A DNA stretch of 64,000 bases from Drosophila pseudoobscura. Taxonomy: Eukaryota; Arthropoda; Insecta; Diptera; Drosophilidae. The position numbers were made by a program, and so were the translations under genes. Every line of letters starts with the position of its first letter. Position 1 is the stretch's first letter. The stretch covers positions 22,711,501 through 22,775,500 of the forward strand of contig NC_046680.1 in assembly GCF_009870125.1 (NCBI RefSeq), in the 5' to 3' direction. Shown here piece by piece: positions 47,351 to 60,300 of the stretch. The notes under the pieces were generated by a model. The model had not been told where the DNA came from. It ran no database searches and saw nothing but the letters and a program-made list of their open reading frames with translations.

Positions 47351-50300
47351 GTAAGTAACTCCAAAAACTAATTCGATTTATGATAAAAACATTTTGTGGT
47401 AAAAATCCACATCCCGTGTTGTATTCGGGTATTTCTGGGAAAAATCAATAGGCCAATTGCTTTCCTTCTCGAGAACTGCGCACGCATGTCCCGCAGGGTG
47501 GACTTGCCACCTGCCACTCCCACTGCTCGACGTCCTCCTGTTGCGGTCCAGCAGCTGTTGGTCCTCGCATCCGGCGTGGGCGTCCGGGCAGCTGCTGCTG
47601 CTGCTGCCGCCCCACACTCCTCCACGTGGGCTAAAAATAAACCTCTTTTCTGTTATTTGCCAATTTCCTTGGCCCCAGCGAGCATATGGTGCAGCCAGTC
47701 ATCAGGGCGGAACGGAACGGGACACACATTTATGTTGCCTGCCGCCAGGCGCATGGCCCCCCTTCCGTCCCCCATGAATACTTTGATACGAGTGCGGCTG
47801 CCTTATCGTAGTGCAAATTTGACCGACAACGATTGACGTCAGGAATCGGAATCGGAGTTGGAAATTGAGTTAACAACACAGTCTATGGACATGGACAAAC
47901 TGTATCCAAGGGCTGGGGTTGATGCGTTCGTGTTAGAGTCTTCAAATATTTGCTTAGTTCCCCAGAGTCCTCAAGTAGTGGTGCTTCTGCCGCTGGGAAA
48001 CCTTTGACCTTTGTGGGGGAGAGGAGAGCACAGACAGCCGCCACTCAACCTTCACCTTAATGCGACGCAAAAAGTCATTGCATGAGCCTTGACTTGAGCA
48101 GAACAATGGCTCTGGTTGGGCTGGATGCTTACGCTGACTCGTACTCCTCCAAAGTCGTGTGACATGTGTGTGTGGGCGGACGTATGGTTTTTTCCTTTTG
48201 CGCATCGCTTTATTGGTGGAAAAGCTACGCCCTGATTATGATGAGAATGATTATGCCTGGCCCTGCCCCTCACCAGCTCCAGGCGGACCACACTGGCCCA
48301 CTCTGATTGCTAGATTAAGTGTGAAGTACGCTTATTGTTTGCTTTCATTGAAAAAGATGATAGCCGGAAGAGGAGGTCCGTCCGGGCTTTCAGTCTTACT
48401 ATCCTCAGGATAGTCCTTTCCCCTGGGTAGCAGCCAGATTAAGGACCGCAGCTTAGAGAGGACTCTACTCTCTACACTCCAACCGCAACATAAACGGCTT
48501 CCAAAGTATCATGAATAAATAAGGGAAAATACTTATTCCGAAAAAAAACAGAAAGAGTGGACCGCTCCCCAGGCGTCGACCAAAAGGAGTACAAGGATGG
48601 GCGTGGGGTTGGGGGTTGGTTTGGGGGCTATGCAATAAACATAAATTTTCGGTGAGCGCGCGCGACATTAAAACCGTTATAAAGAGGTGAACCAAGAGTT
48701 TTCTCCAAGAGTGCTATCACCTGCTCGGAAAAATGGCTTCCCGGGCCGAGCTGGGGCAATTTTTCGTCCTGTATTATTAATTGTGTTAGCCAAAGAGGGG
48801 ACTTGCGGTTTCCCAAAATGATTTATGTTTTGCTGGTGGCTGCACTTTTAAGTGCTCCCCATTGGAGTTGCAGCTGTAGTGGCCTGGGAATGGGGCGTGG
48901 CCCTCTGCCATTGCGGTCTACTACATCACGTGTGGTCAGGCGAGGTCCTGCTGCTATTCCATGTTTCCTATAAGTATGCCGCAAAAAGAGCTACAAATGG
49001 AAAATGCTTGCTAATAGAGCGACTATGCGGCACCGAAAGTTACAACATTCTCTGGCCCGAAGTGGTGGAGGAGGGGGAGGGGCATTCCTGAAGCAAAAAC
49101 AACAGTAAACCAACCTTGAAATTATGAGAAAAACCAAAGGAAATCGAATGAAAATGGTGAGTAGGGCAGAGAGTGGGCATGGCAGAATATTTGCCTCCTG
49201 AAAGATGATTCACCATTTGGCTGGGGTGTTTCTTCCTTCCTGTTCCTTGCATTCTGCTCTTTGTATGTATGTAGGTGCCCACTGCGGCTGGGACGCGACT
49301 GTTGTGCCACACACACTCACGCACACAGAGAAAAGCTTGGCACGAACATTTGCCCGAATGAGTCATCCGCTGGGACAGAGGGAGAGGGAAAGAGAGAGAG
49401 ACAGAGAGTATGTGTGTGTGTCTGTGCCTTTTTGCGTGGGGCAGGCTTTGCTTTCGTTCTGGCTCCTTCTTTTTGGCTCCTGCCCCTACTCCTCGCTCTG
49501 CTTTTACTGCCTGACGCTTGCCTTCTTGGCAATAATTTAACTAACAAAATCGCATTTCATTTATGTCCTAGACCTAATGGAGGCTCCTCCTCCAACCCAG
49601 ACCGCCCACTGCTAAATTGTCGGAGCAGGAGACCCCACGTGTCTGCTGTCATTTGAAGAGTACTCATTCCTTCCATTTTAAAAAGTTGACTGCAATGCAA
49701 GCACTCCCCACATTCAAGAATGACTCATCTTTCAGCTTTCAGTTTTAAATCTCCACTCCATGGAGTGTGATATTTTAATTGGTCGCCAGATTCTGCCCAG
49801 ACTGTCGCTGAACTTCTGCTTCGATTCGAGGATGATGCAGCAGTAGCTCGCAAAATGGAAATTGAAATGGTTTTTCTCTGCTCTCTGCTGCTCGTGAACT
49901 GTCAATGACATTTGACAGCGGAAAGTCCTTAAAGCAGCGTCGAGGAAAATTGGAAATTGCGCAGCCAACAAAACAACGCGTTCAACGTCAACGACCCGCC
50001 TTCACTCCACCACTCCTCGACTCTGCCCCTGCGTCCCACACACGCTCGATATTATTTGGGTTCCCTTCGGTCTGTGGGTGGGAGGGTCAGAGCTCCTCTT
50101 ATTTCACATCCAGCCAACCACTGGCTTTTCACACGCACTGTTGCCTAAAATAAAGCGAACTCTACATTATAGATGTATCTGCAAGAACGTGCATGCAGGA
50201 AAATCACCCGAATAAACTCTCTCTGCGAGCACACACGATCGCTCCTGATTTTAAACCACTCAAACTCTCCCTCTCTTGTGGCCTCCTTCGCTTAGTTTAT

Positions 50301-53300
50301 TGCTGCTAGTTTTCGTTTTTGGTGTTTCGGGTGTCGGTGGCTTCGGCTCGACGATGATCGTATTGATGATGAGTAAAGCCGGAATAAGTACATACATACA
50401 TACGTATGTAAACTCAAGTCGTATGCTTTTGCTCATTTGCGATCGGCACCCGGAACTGCTCCAAGATTGCCTTGAGCCGAAGGCCTGTGGTAGCCAATTG
50501 TTAGCCAGAAACAGTCCCAATCCGAAACAGTTTATATATACATATCGACCACATGGACCTAGTAGAGACCTATGCACTCGTAGCAGTAGTCTTAAGACTC
50601 ATAGATACTATAACTATCTGATAGGATTACCTTGACAGATTACCTGTGTAGACTGGAATCTTTATAGGCCGGTAGCATTTTATCAGTCATGCTCTTGGTA
50701 AGTACAGAAAAATACGAAAAATTGAACAAGGAACCTCTTTGATATTAGGATAAGTTAAATAAATGGTGAAAAAGTTAGAGTTTATGCGTTTCCAATGGTT
50801 TTTGACTTTAAAGCCAAGACTCAATTGAGTTATGACTATAAAACACTATTAATAAAGAATTCCTATCCTATCGAATTCTATGACTTTTTCTCATTAACAA
50901 TTCCCTAGAGTTCTTTAACTTGGTAGGGCGCACTCTTTAAATGGACATACTTATTCAAAAGACTTTCACAGGACATACATATAGCCGCCACCAGTATAAG
51001 ATTGTCCTGGAAATCTCCTTCCCCTCCATGGCTCTCCATAGCGCTACTCCCCTGTCAGCGACAGCGACAGCGTCAGCGTCAGATTTCAATGTCAATGCAA
51101 TTACGGGCGGAGGTGGAGGTGGAGAAGCACACAAATGAAACTACCAGCAACATAAAAAAGTCAGAAACAGAGCCAGCGCTCGTTCTGTGCTGTTCTGTGC
51201 TGTGCGTCAGGCAACCACTCGACAGGAGACGACGCCAGGCGGTGGGAAATCAATAGGAAAAGTGGGAAAAGCGAGAAAAGCACCACACATCCACATACAC
51301 AATTCACAATTCATTTTACGTCATCAGGCAGAAGCCACTCTGCCAGCAGTTTCAGTGGCAAGGGGCTGTGGCAGTAGCAGCAGCGACAGCGGAATGGCTC
51401 ATAATAAGATCAAACAAACAGTGGCGGCCGGCGGTGTGTGTGACAGTGGTGGGAAGAAGCAGAGTGCGCACCTGCTTTATTAATGAAATTCTTTATGCTA
51501 AACGATGACGGGCCCACTGTCCCTTTATAAAATTTATCAAATTATTGGCATACCCATATAGTAAGAGTACGAGTACATCTTGCCCCCAGCTACTGCTCGG
51601 CGTCGTGCCTGCTCAGGACGCATGCGCCCGGATAGCGGGCTGGTCGAAGCAGAAGCAGCAGCAGTAGTCCTGGCAGCAGTCAGCTCTCGACCCGACTCGG
51701 ATTCACTGTGTCGTCTACCCTCAAAGGGTGCAGTTCGTTCTGGTCTCGATTTGATTCGTGTGACTCGTGCGCGTGTCACAGTTCTGGCCTGTCCATCGAT
51801 TTTGTGCAGAAAATAAAAAGAAAAGGCAGAAAGTTTTCCTTTCCCCAGTGAGATACGCTTCGAAAAATACCCCCAAGAGAAAGCTCAAACCGCAGCCAAG
51901 TAAAGAAATTCCACCATCAAATTATCAAACAAAAGAAATATCCAAATAATAACCCAAAGACCCAAACGAAGTGCAAAATTTTCTCTGTTATACAGAAAGC
52001 CAGACCCCCCCTCTCTCGTATATATGTATACACATATACGAATGTACATATATATACCTAATATATATCCATCGAATATATATACCAATCTATAACTGAG
52101 TAAAGAAGGGAAAAATAAGAAAGCTACGCGAATGTGCGCTTTTGGTTACTTATTGTTTTTCGCCCTATTGCTAACTACAATTCTGGTGCTGTCCATCATA
52201 TTTGCCACGACCTCAAAGCGATCCATGTTGGACAGCTTTATCCTCGTATTTAATTACACACAAGAACAACCACTACAACAACAACAACAACAACTACCAC
52301 AACAACAACAAGAGGACTATCTGGAACAGCCACAAATGTTCCTGAAACAGAAATTCTTTTGAGTTTTTGAATAATAAATAAGTCTTAGGGCAGACCAAAA
52401 AAAAAGGGAAAAATCAATTGGTAAATGCTTCAAAAAATATCTTTGCAAAATTTCATCGATTCGAAAATCTCAAGACATTTTTCATCAGTTTAATTTTTTA
52501 CATAATTTCGATATAGTTTTCTCTTTTTTTTTGCATCTTAACCATTGGCTACAGTGGCCTCCAGAATGATGTGCTTAGTCTCGCTTCTGTGTAGAGTCCG
52601 TGGGTGGATGGATGGATGGATGGAGAGTGTAGAGATTTGTCCGCTCTGTGTCCGCGGCGAAGGCAACTTGAAAATTTATTAATAAAGGTCAAGACGAGCT
52701 GAGCGAAGGATATGCTGTGTGTCCATGGAAATGCCTTGCCTTGACTTGCCCCCCCGGGAAACCATAAAAAAAACCACTCCAATAAAAGCGAAGGATTCTT
52801 TTTGTCGTTTGCCTTGGCTGTTTCCTTGTCTCCGGGTGGAACCTTCCATGAGCACGAAACAAGTTCAAGTTGAAGGACCATTTCGCTTGTGTGGAAATGG
52901 ATTCAGGGGATAGTTATCATTAAATATCATCTACCAAGTTTTTTCTTTTCCTCTAGCCACGTTTTATATTGTCTATGATTTCCCTCAGTCTGCATATCAT
53001 GGAAAATATTATACTCAAACATTACACAAGTATTAAGCATGTTCCTCTCTCCCTCTCTTTGCCTCTATCTCTGCCTAACACTCTCCAATTTCTTGCACTG
53101 CTTGAGGCGTCTGCGCAGGGGCTTCTCTGGAGACTTTTTCCTCAATCCTGCTGCAGACTGTTGCATGTTTGCTGTGACAGATCCATCAAAACACACATAA
53201 ACAAAAGTATTTTGCTCAGGTAAACAACAAGAGAGAAACTGAGACGGAGAATGAGAGAGAGAGAGAGTTGCGCACTAGAGAACCATGCGAGAATCATTGG

Positions 53301-54348
53301 AAGTGCCCCCAAAGCTTAGGTCTCAACCAGACTGTCTCCATATTTCAGGACTCGACTGTGCACAAGTATAAAAATTTCATTGTTCGACGAGAAACAACAA
53401 ATAAAACAGTTGTTAAAAAATACATTGCGCTACTTTGTGTGAGCCAAAAATCATTAATAAAAATATAAAAAATATAAAAACATTCCATTGATAAACATTT
53501 ACGAGAAATACAAAAGTGAAGAGAATACATTATTGTAATATGTGCAACTCAAGGGAGATCTTTCTTCAGTAAGCCAGAAACTAATTGGCTGTTGCTTAAA
53601 GGTAAATGGAACTAAAGATTCCTATTGAAAATTCCTATATAAAACATGAGGGGTGTGATTGCCTTTTCTGTTCTTTGCTTTTTTGCTTTTGAGTTTGCTT
53701 TTGCCTGTGTGTTTTTTTTTTGTTGCTTGGATGACTCATTCGAGTGGCCGACACTCGTCGTTTTACTGGAAGAGAAGAGCGTGTGGCAGAAGTACATATT
53801 GTGGAATGTTCTCCACCCCCCATTCTTCGAGTGTGTGTGTGTTAGAGAAACTACAAGTCCAAGGGGGCGGTAAAACTATTTACAAGAATTCAAAGTTCAA
53901 TAAAAGTACGAATAACTTGAAGGAAGGCTGCCATCTCTTGGAATTGAAGAATACGAAAGAAAGATACATATAGAAAGCATAGAAAACTTTATATAACGAT
54001 ATCCCGGACTAAAAATTGTATTCTTTATTATGGTTACGGTCTTCCCCTTGTTTTTTTCCTTGGTGCTTGAAATCCCTTCCACACCCCCAAAGAACTTCTA
54101 CGCCCACCCAGAAACCCACAGTCACACGAGTACCGCCTCCAATTCGAATTTCCCTGGCGACTTGCCCTGGAAATGACTCATAACTGAAGCTTCGGCCACA
54201 GAAAATACTCGTACTACTATCCACTACACACAGTTGAGGCAATTATAAAACACTAGCACTCCACATACGGGGGCGAGGTCGGGGCTTGGGCCCTCCTGGG
54301 ACTTGTATGTGGTTTATAATATCGTATTTCGTACCCTTTCACTCCAGT
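47351..54348 (+). other. Large first intron of unc-104 (presumed)
   Basis: About 7 kb with low-complexity stretches, including TA-rich sequence near 52018-52090 and GA repeats near 49380-49410 and 53250-53270. Apart from the small frame at 52132-52362 I see no gene. Confidence 0.5.
52132..52362 (+). CDS. Hypothetical 76-residue membrane micropeptide with Gln-rich tail
   Basis: Single frame beginning MCAFGYLLFFALLLTTILVL, a strong signal-anchor or transmembrane segment. KRSMLDSFILVFNYT follows, with an N-Y-T glycosylation site, then a Gln-rich tail coded by CAA runs (PLQQQQQQLPQQQQEDYLEQ). AATAAA lies 10 bases after the stop, at 52373. A frame with a membrane segment, acidic Gln tail and a close polyadenylation signal is suggestive. 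The CAA run could also arise by simple-repeat expansion in a noncoding frame. It lies inside the presumed first intron of unc-104 on the same strand. No family recognised. Confidence 0.45.
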   Translation: MCAFGYLLFFALLLTTILVLSIIFATTSKRSMLDSFILVFNYTQEQPLQQQQQQLPQQQQEDYLEQPQMFLKQKFF

Positions 54349-54399
54349 TAACCGCAGAAACCAGGACACGAGACACTCCAGCGAGACACAGAGCCAAAG

Positions 54400-57300
54400 A
54401 TGTCGTCGGTTAAGGTGGCGGTGCGAGTGCGCCCCTTCAACTCGCGCGAAATAGGCAGGGAGTCGAAATGCATCATCGAGATGACCGGGGCCACCACGGG
54501 TAAGACCCACACAACAGACACATCACCAGAGACTCTCATCCTTGTGATTCTTTTGCAGCCATAACCAATCCGAAGGTGCCGCCCAACACTAGTGAGGCGG
54601 TGAAGCGCTTCAACTTTGATTACTCCTATTGGTCCCATGATGTAAGTCGATGTCCGGACAGGAGAGCCATATATAATCCTCCCTCGTTTCCATTTGCAGC
54701 CACGCGATTCGGACTTCTCCACACAAACGATGGTCTACAAGGACATTGGCGAGGAGATGCTGCAGCACTCCTTCGATGGCTACAACGTGTGCATCTTTGC
54801 CTACGGCCAGACCGGTGCCGGCAAGTCCTACACCATGATGGGCAGGCAGGAGGAGCAGCAGGAGGGCATCATTCCCATGATTTGCCAGGATCTCTTCACT
54901 CGCATACACGATACCGAAACCGATGAGCTCAAGTATTCAGTAAGTCGAGAATCCATCGAGAAGTGTCCATAGGATAGTATAGCAGTAATACAACAATCGA
55001 AATCTTAGGTTGAGGTCTCTTACATGGAGATCTATTGCGAGCGGGTGCGGGATCTGCTGAATCCCAAGAACAAGGGTAATTTGCGGGTGCGCGAGCATCC
55101 ATTGCTGGGTCCTTATGTCGAGGACCTGTCCAAGCTGGCAGTCACCGACTACCAGGACATACACGACCTCATCGATGAGGGCAACAAGGCACGGTATGTA
55201 TCTGTGGATGAGTTCTGCTGTGATTTCCCCCTATATACCCTCTCTTTACCGATCTTTAGAACTGTGGCCGCCACCAACATGAACGAGACGAGCTCTCGCT
55301 CCCATGCCGTATTCACCATCTTCTTTACACAGCGTCGCCACGACACGATGACCGACCTGACCACCGAGAAGGTCTCCAAGATCAGCCTGGTGGATCTGGC
55401 CGGCTCCGAGCGAGCCGATTCGACTGGTGCGAAGGGCACCCGCTTGAAGGAGGGAGCCAACATCAACAAATCCCTGACCACCCTGGGAAAAGTCATCTCC
55501 GCTCTGGCGGAAGTCGTAAGTTTCTAGGATCTAAGATCTAGTATATATTCCTGACAAAAACGAATGCTTTATTCCTTGCTCTCTCCATTAATCGCTGCCT
55601 TGTGGCTTCCCAGTCTGTAAGTCATCCAGATTTGGTAGATCCCAAGCCCCCATTTGATACCTGAATCCCGTTGCAGGCATCCAAGAAGAAACACAACAAG
55701 AAGGCCGACTTTATACCCTACCGCGACTCGGCCCTGACTTGGTTGCTGCGCGAGAATCTGGGAGGAAACTCGAAGACGGCCATGATAGCGGCCATCTCAC
55801 CGGCGGACATAAACTATGACGAAACCTTAAGCACACTGCGGTAAGCAATCCCAATCCCCACATAAGTAGAGCCCCGTGATGATGTCAATAATGAAACCCA
55901 TAGGTATGCGGATCGGGCCAAGCAGATCGTGTGCAAGGCTGTGGTCAACGAGGATGCCAATGCGAAGCTTATCCGCGAACTTAAGGAGGAGATACAGAAG
56001 CTGCGCGATCTCCTGAAGGCCGAAGGCATCGAAGTGCAGGAAGGTAAGCATTCCCAGCAGATCCTTAACTTAGAATACCTTCGACTAGGCCTAAACATAA
56101 GCCCCTAACACACACACCCACACAATATACAGACATTCTCATGTAACCCGAAATTACTACATACTTGCCACACTTGCAACAAGAATATGTACAAAGAAAC
56201 GCTATCCAATCCTAAGTTAGCCGTAGTCGTTAAACCCTTCTAAAACCAACTTAGAAACCAAACAACAACCCAACCTATTTCGTTTAGGACCCGATGGCAA
56301 GGTGGTGTGCGAGAAGCGCGATTCGAATAGTAAGTAGAGCCTACAATCTCTCAGCGCTAAAAAACCAACAAAAAACAAAAAGCAAAAGCCAAACGGCTTC
56401 ACATGCAAAATGTTATCCAAAGTATCCAAATGGATATGTACAGTGCGTTTCCGAGCCTAAGGACAACCAAAGAATAGCTAAGGAATATAAGCTAAGAAAG
56501 TGTCAACAAAAAGTACCCTACAGTGTCGAAACGCACTGTGCATGGCCAGATATCGTAAAAACATGTGTATGTGTACTACGTCTGTAATGTGCTGCTGTAT
56601 CGTATCTAAAGCTTCTAAACAAATCGCTTCAGGACATATACATATATCCCATACGATAATCACCAACAAGTCCTCCTTAAGTTGCCTTATTCTACACAAA
56701 CACACACACACACACACACGAATAACCAGCTGCTGAGCGGCAGAGTCTCCTGTCCAGGCCAGAGCTCCGCAAGGTTCCTCGGCTGGTCGGGAGGGGACTC
56801 CTCGCCATCATATTTTATATGGACTTTTCCTTTGTGTTGCCCTGAAAACAGAAGAGTGACAGGCCCAGACTCCTTGCAGTCCTGGCAGTCCTTTAGGGCT
56901 AGACGTGGACATGCCAGAGTGTTAGGCCATCCTCCCCCAATCGGCAATTGCTTTTTTCCCGTATCTAACTTCAATATTTATCCAATGTATCTGTTTCTAT
57001 ATTTATGCCATATTTTGGTGCCGATTTCTAAATGAGAAGAAATCGCTCTAATGTTATCATAGCACGCTTATCACTGCGCTTGTGGCGTTCTTAAGTCTGA
57101 GTCAGAGGTTCCTCCCAGCTAATTACCGTTCCAATTTTTGCAGAGGATGAGCTGAACAAGTCGACGACGGGAATCAAGTCGCCCTCGAAGTCTCGTAATC
57201 GCAATGGCTCCACCACGGAAATGGCCGTGGATCAGCTGCAGGCCAGCGAGAAGCTCATCGCAGGTGAGTAGTCATCCAATCGATTCCACAGGACGGCAGG

Positions 57301-60300
57301 TCTGATCACTCCAATCCTCTGCCATCTTCTGCAGAACTCAATGAAACCTGGGAGGAGAAGCTGAAGCGCACCGAGGAGATACGCCTGCAGCGCGAGGCGG
57401 TCTTTGCCGAGATGGGGGTGGCCGTCAAGGAGGATGGCATCACCGTGGGTGTGTTCTCTCCCAAGAAGACGCCGCATCTGGTGAACTTGAACGAGGACCC
57501 CAATCTGTCCGAGTGTCTGCTGTACTACATCAAGGATGGGCTAACCCGCCTGGGCACCCACGAGGCCAATGTGCCGCAGGACATCCAGCTGTCGGGGTCG
57601 CACATCCTCAAGGAGCACTGCACCTTCGAGAACCGCAACAGCACCGTGACCCTGCTGCCCCACAAGGATGCTATCATCTTTGTGAACGGACGCCAGCTGG
57701 TTGAACCGGAGGTGCTGAAGACCGGCTCGCGTGTCATCCTGGGAAAGAATCACGTTTTCCGCTTCACCAATCCGGAGCAGGCACGCGAGCTGCGCGAGAA
57801 GATCACCGAAAACGAGGCCGAGAACGAGGTGGAGAAGGCCGACGCCCCGCAGGTCGACTGGAACTTTGCCCAGTGCGAGCTGCTCGAGAAGCAGGGCATC
57901 GACCTGAAGGCCGAGATGAAGAAGCGGCTAGACAATCTCGAGGAGCAGTACAAGCGCGAGAAGATGCAGGCCGACCAGCAGTTTGAGGAGCAACGCAAGA
58001 CCTACGAGGCCCGCATCGATGCTCTGCAGAAGCAGGTCGAGGAGCAGTCCATGACCATGTCCATGTACAGCAGCTACTCTCCAGAGGATTTCCACCAAGA
58101 GGAGGACGTCTACAGTGAGTGAACCACACGTATATTATGTGGCTAAACTTCAGGTTTTATCCCGGTTCTATCGATAGACAATCCCATGTACGAGTCCTGC
58201 TGGACTGCCCGCGAGGCTGGGCTGGCGGCCTGGGCCTTCCGCAAGTGGCGCTACCATCAGTTCACCTCGCTGCGCGATGACCTCTGGGGCAATGCCATAT
58301 TCCTCAAGGAGGCCAATGCCATTTCCGTTGAGCTAAAGAAGAAGGTTCGTACCCCACCTGTCTTTAGAGATTAATGTTATCTTGAATGTCTTTGCTCTTT
58401 GTTGTTTCAGGTGCAATTCCAGTTCACCCTCTTGACCGACACCCTGTACTCCCCCCTGCCACCCGAGCTGGCCTCGAGTGTGGCACCGCTGCAGCAGGAG
58501 GACGAGTTCGGAGCCCCGCCCGTGTCCAAGACCCTGGTGGCCGTAGAAGTCACGGACACCAAAAACGGAGCCACCCACTACTGGTCGCTGGAGAAGCTCC
58601 GGTAAGCCGGTCCCTTCAAAGGAGCCACTGCCACTCCTGCTCCTCCTCACACTCATTTTTTCTCTGCACTTTCGTTCGAAGTTGAAGCTGGCTTTTGATT
58701 TGTTGGTTTACCTTTACGTTCCGTTTGGTTTGGTTTCATTTCTGGTACGTGCATGGTGGTTGTAGTTCATGGATTCGAAGTTTCTGTCAAAGTGCTCTAG
58801 AACATTTTCAAATGATTTCTTACAAACGATTGTCTCGCGAAGATCACCGCCACCATTTACGCCTCAACCCTCATCGTCATCTCAAAATAACAAGCCCCCA
58901 GGCCTTGAAAAAATGTTGATTTGTACTTTTTCGGTTCTCTTACAAACCAACCCGAAACCCAATCCAAAACGAACCCGAAACCATTTTAAATCCCAACCAA
59001 AAATCCTGGATCATTTTGACCTTATCCAAGATATCGCCTCGAACTGATGCGACAGATATACAATGTCGAGAGCCCGCCATCATCCATGCTATTCGATACG
59101 TCCCGAATCGAGGCCTATAGCGGACCACAACCAGACGGCCACTGCCAAGGCCACGGCCAGACTCAGCTGCTGCTGCAAGTGGAGCCCAATCCACAGCCTC
59201 CCGAAGCCGTGAAAAGAGCCAGCGAGAGAGCCTCACCAGCACGTCTGACATTGGCCAATCTGATACCTTCTAGGTTTGCTTGGAGCATCTGTTTTTCTGC
59301 TTTTTTTTCTGTTTGCACCCGGTACTCGAAATGGTAATCTCTTTGAGTATCGGGATTGCCCGTCCGTCTATAGCTTTCTTAAATGTTTTCTGTACAGTTT
59401 GTAGCAATTGTCGCATCCTTAGTTGTAGATTTATGCCTGTGTAAGTGCCACTGCATGGCTTTCCATATTGCTTGGCGAATCGCCTAATTCTCTCTCTATC
59501 TGCACCCCCCCTTTTCCAATGCAAGTGTTAGCTTGATACTCGTATGTCCTTGCCATCCCGAGAGTAGTTCTCATTTTGGGGATTCGTTTCTGCCTTTTGC
59601 AGACAACGCCTGGAGCTGATGCGCGAGATGTACCACAACGAGGCGGAGATGAGTCCCACCTCGCCGGACTACAACGTGGAGAGTCTCACCGGGGGCGATC
59701 CGTTCTACGACCGCTTTCCCTGGTTCCGCATGGTCGGACGCTCGTTCATCTATCTGAGCAACCTGCTGTATCCCGTGCCGCTGGTCCACAAGGTGGCCAT
59801 TGTCAACGAGCGTGGGGATGTGCGAGGCTACCTTAGGATCGCCGTGCAGCCGGTGCTGGATGAGGAGTCGATCGACTTCAACAATGGGGTCAAGCAGTCG
59901 GCCCGCTTGGTCTTCAACGAGGACGATGCCAAGCCCAAGTATCGAGCCCTTAACGAGAAGGACGACGTGCAGCGGTACATCGATAATGGAGGACACGACA
60001 GCAAGCTGGAGGGTAAGTCTCTATCTCTACAAGAGGCTACGCCCTTATTTAAGCCTAAAAATCCATCCCTTCCCTTTAGCAGAGCTCGAGGATGTGGACT
60101 CGGGACGCGGCATTGACTCGAACTCTGCCTCGGACTGCCCCGAGAACGCCGAAGAGCCGGGCGAGCATCTGCAGGTGGGAAAGGAGTTCACCTTCCGCGT
60201 GACGGTACTCCAGGCCACTGGAATTGGGGCCGAGTACGCAGACATCTTCTGCCAGTTCAAGTGGGTACAAAGATCATCTCCTTTTGATATTGCTTTAATA

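Noticed and set aside
53646-53873. 75-codon frame starting MRGVIAFSVLCFFAF
   Set aside because: The hydrophobic part comes from T-runs (TTTGCTTTT, poly-T); no promoter or polyadenylation signal nearby.
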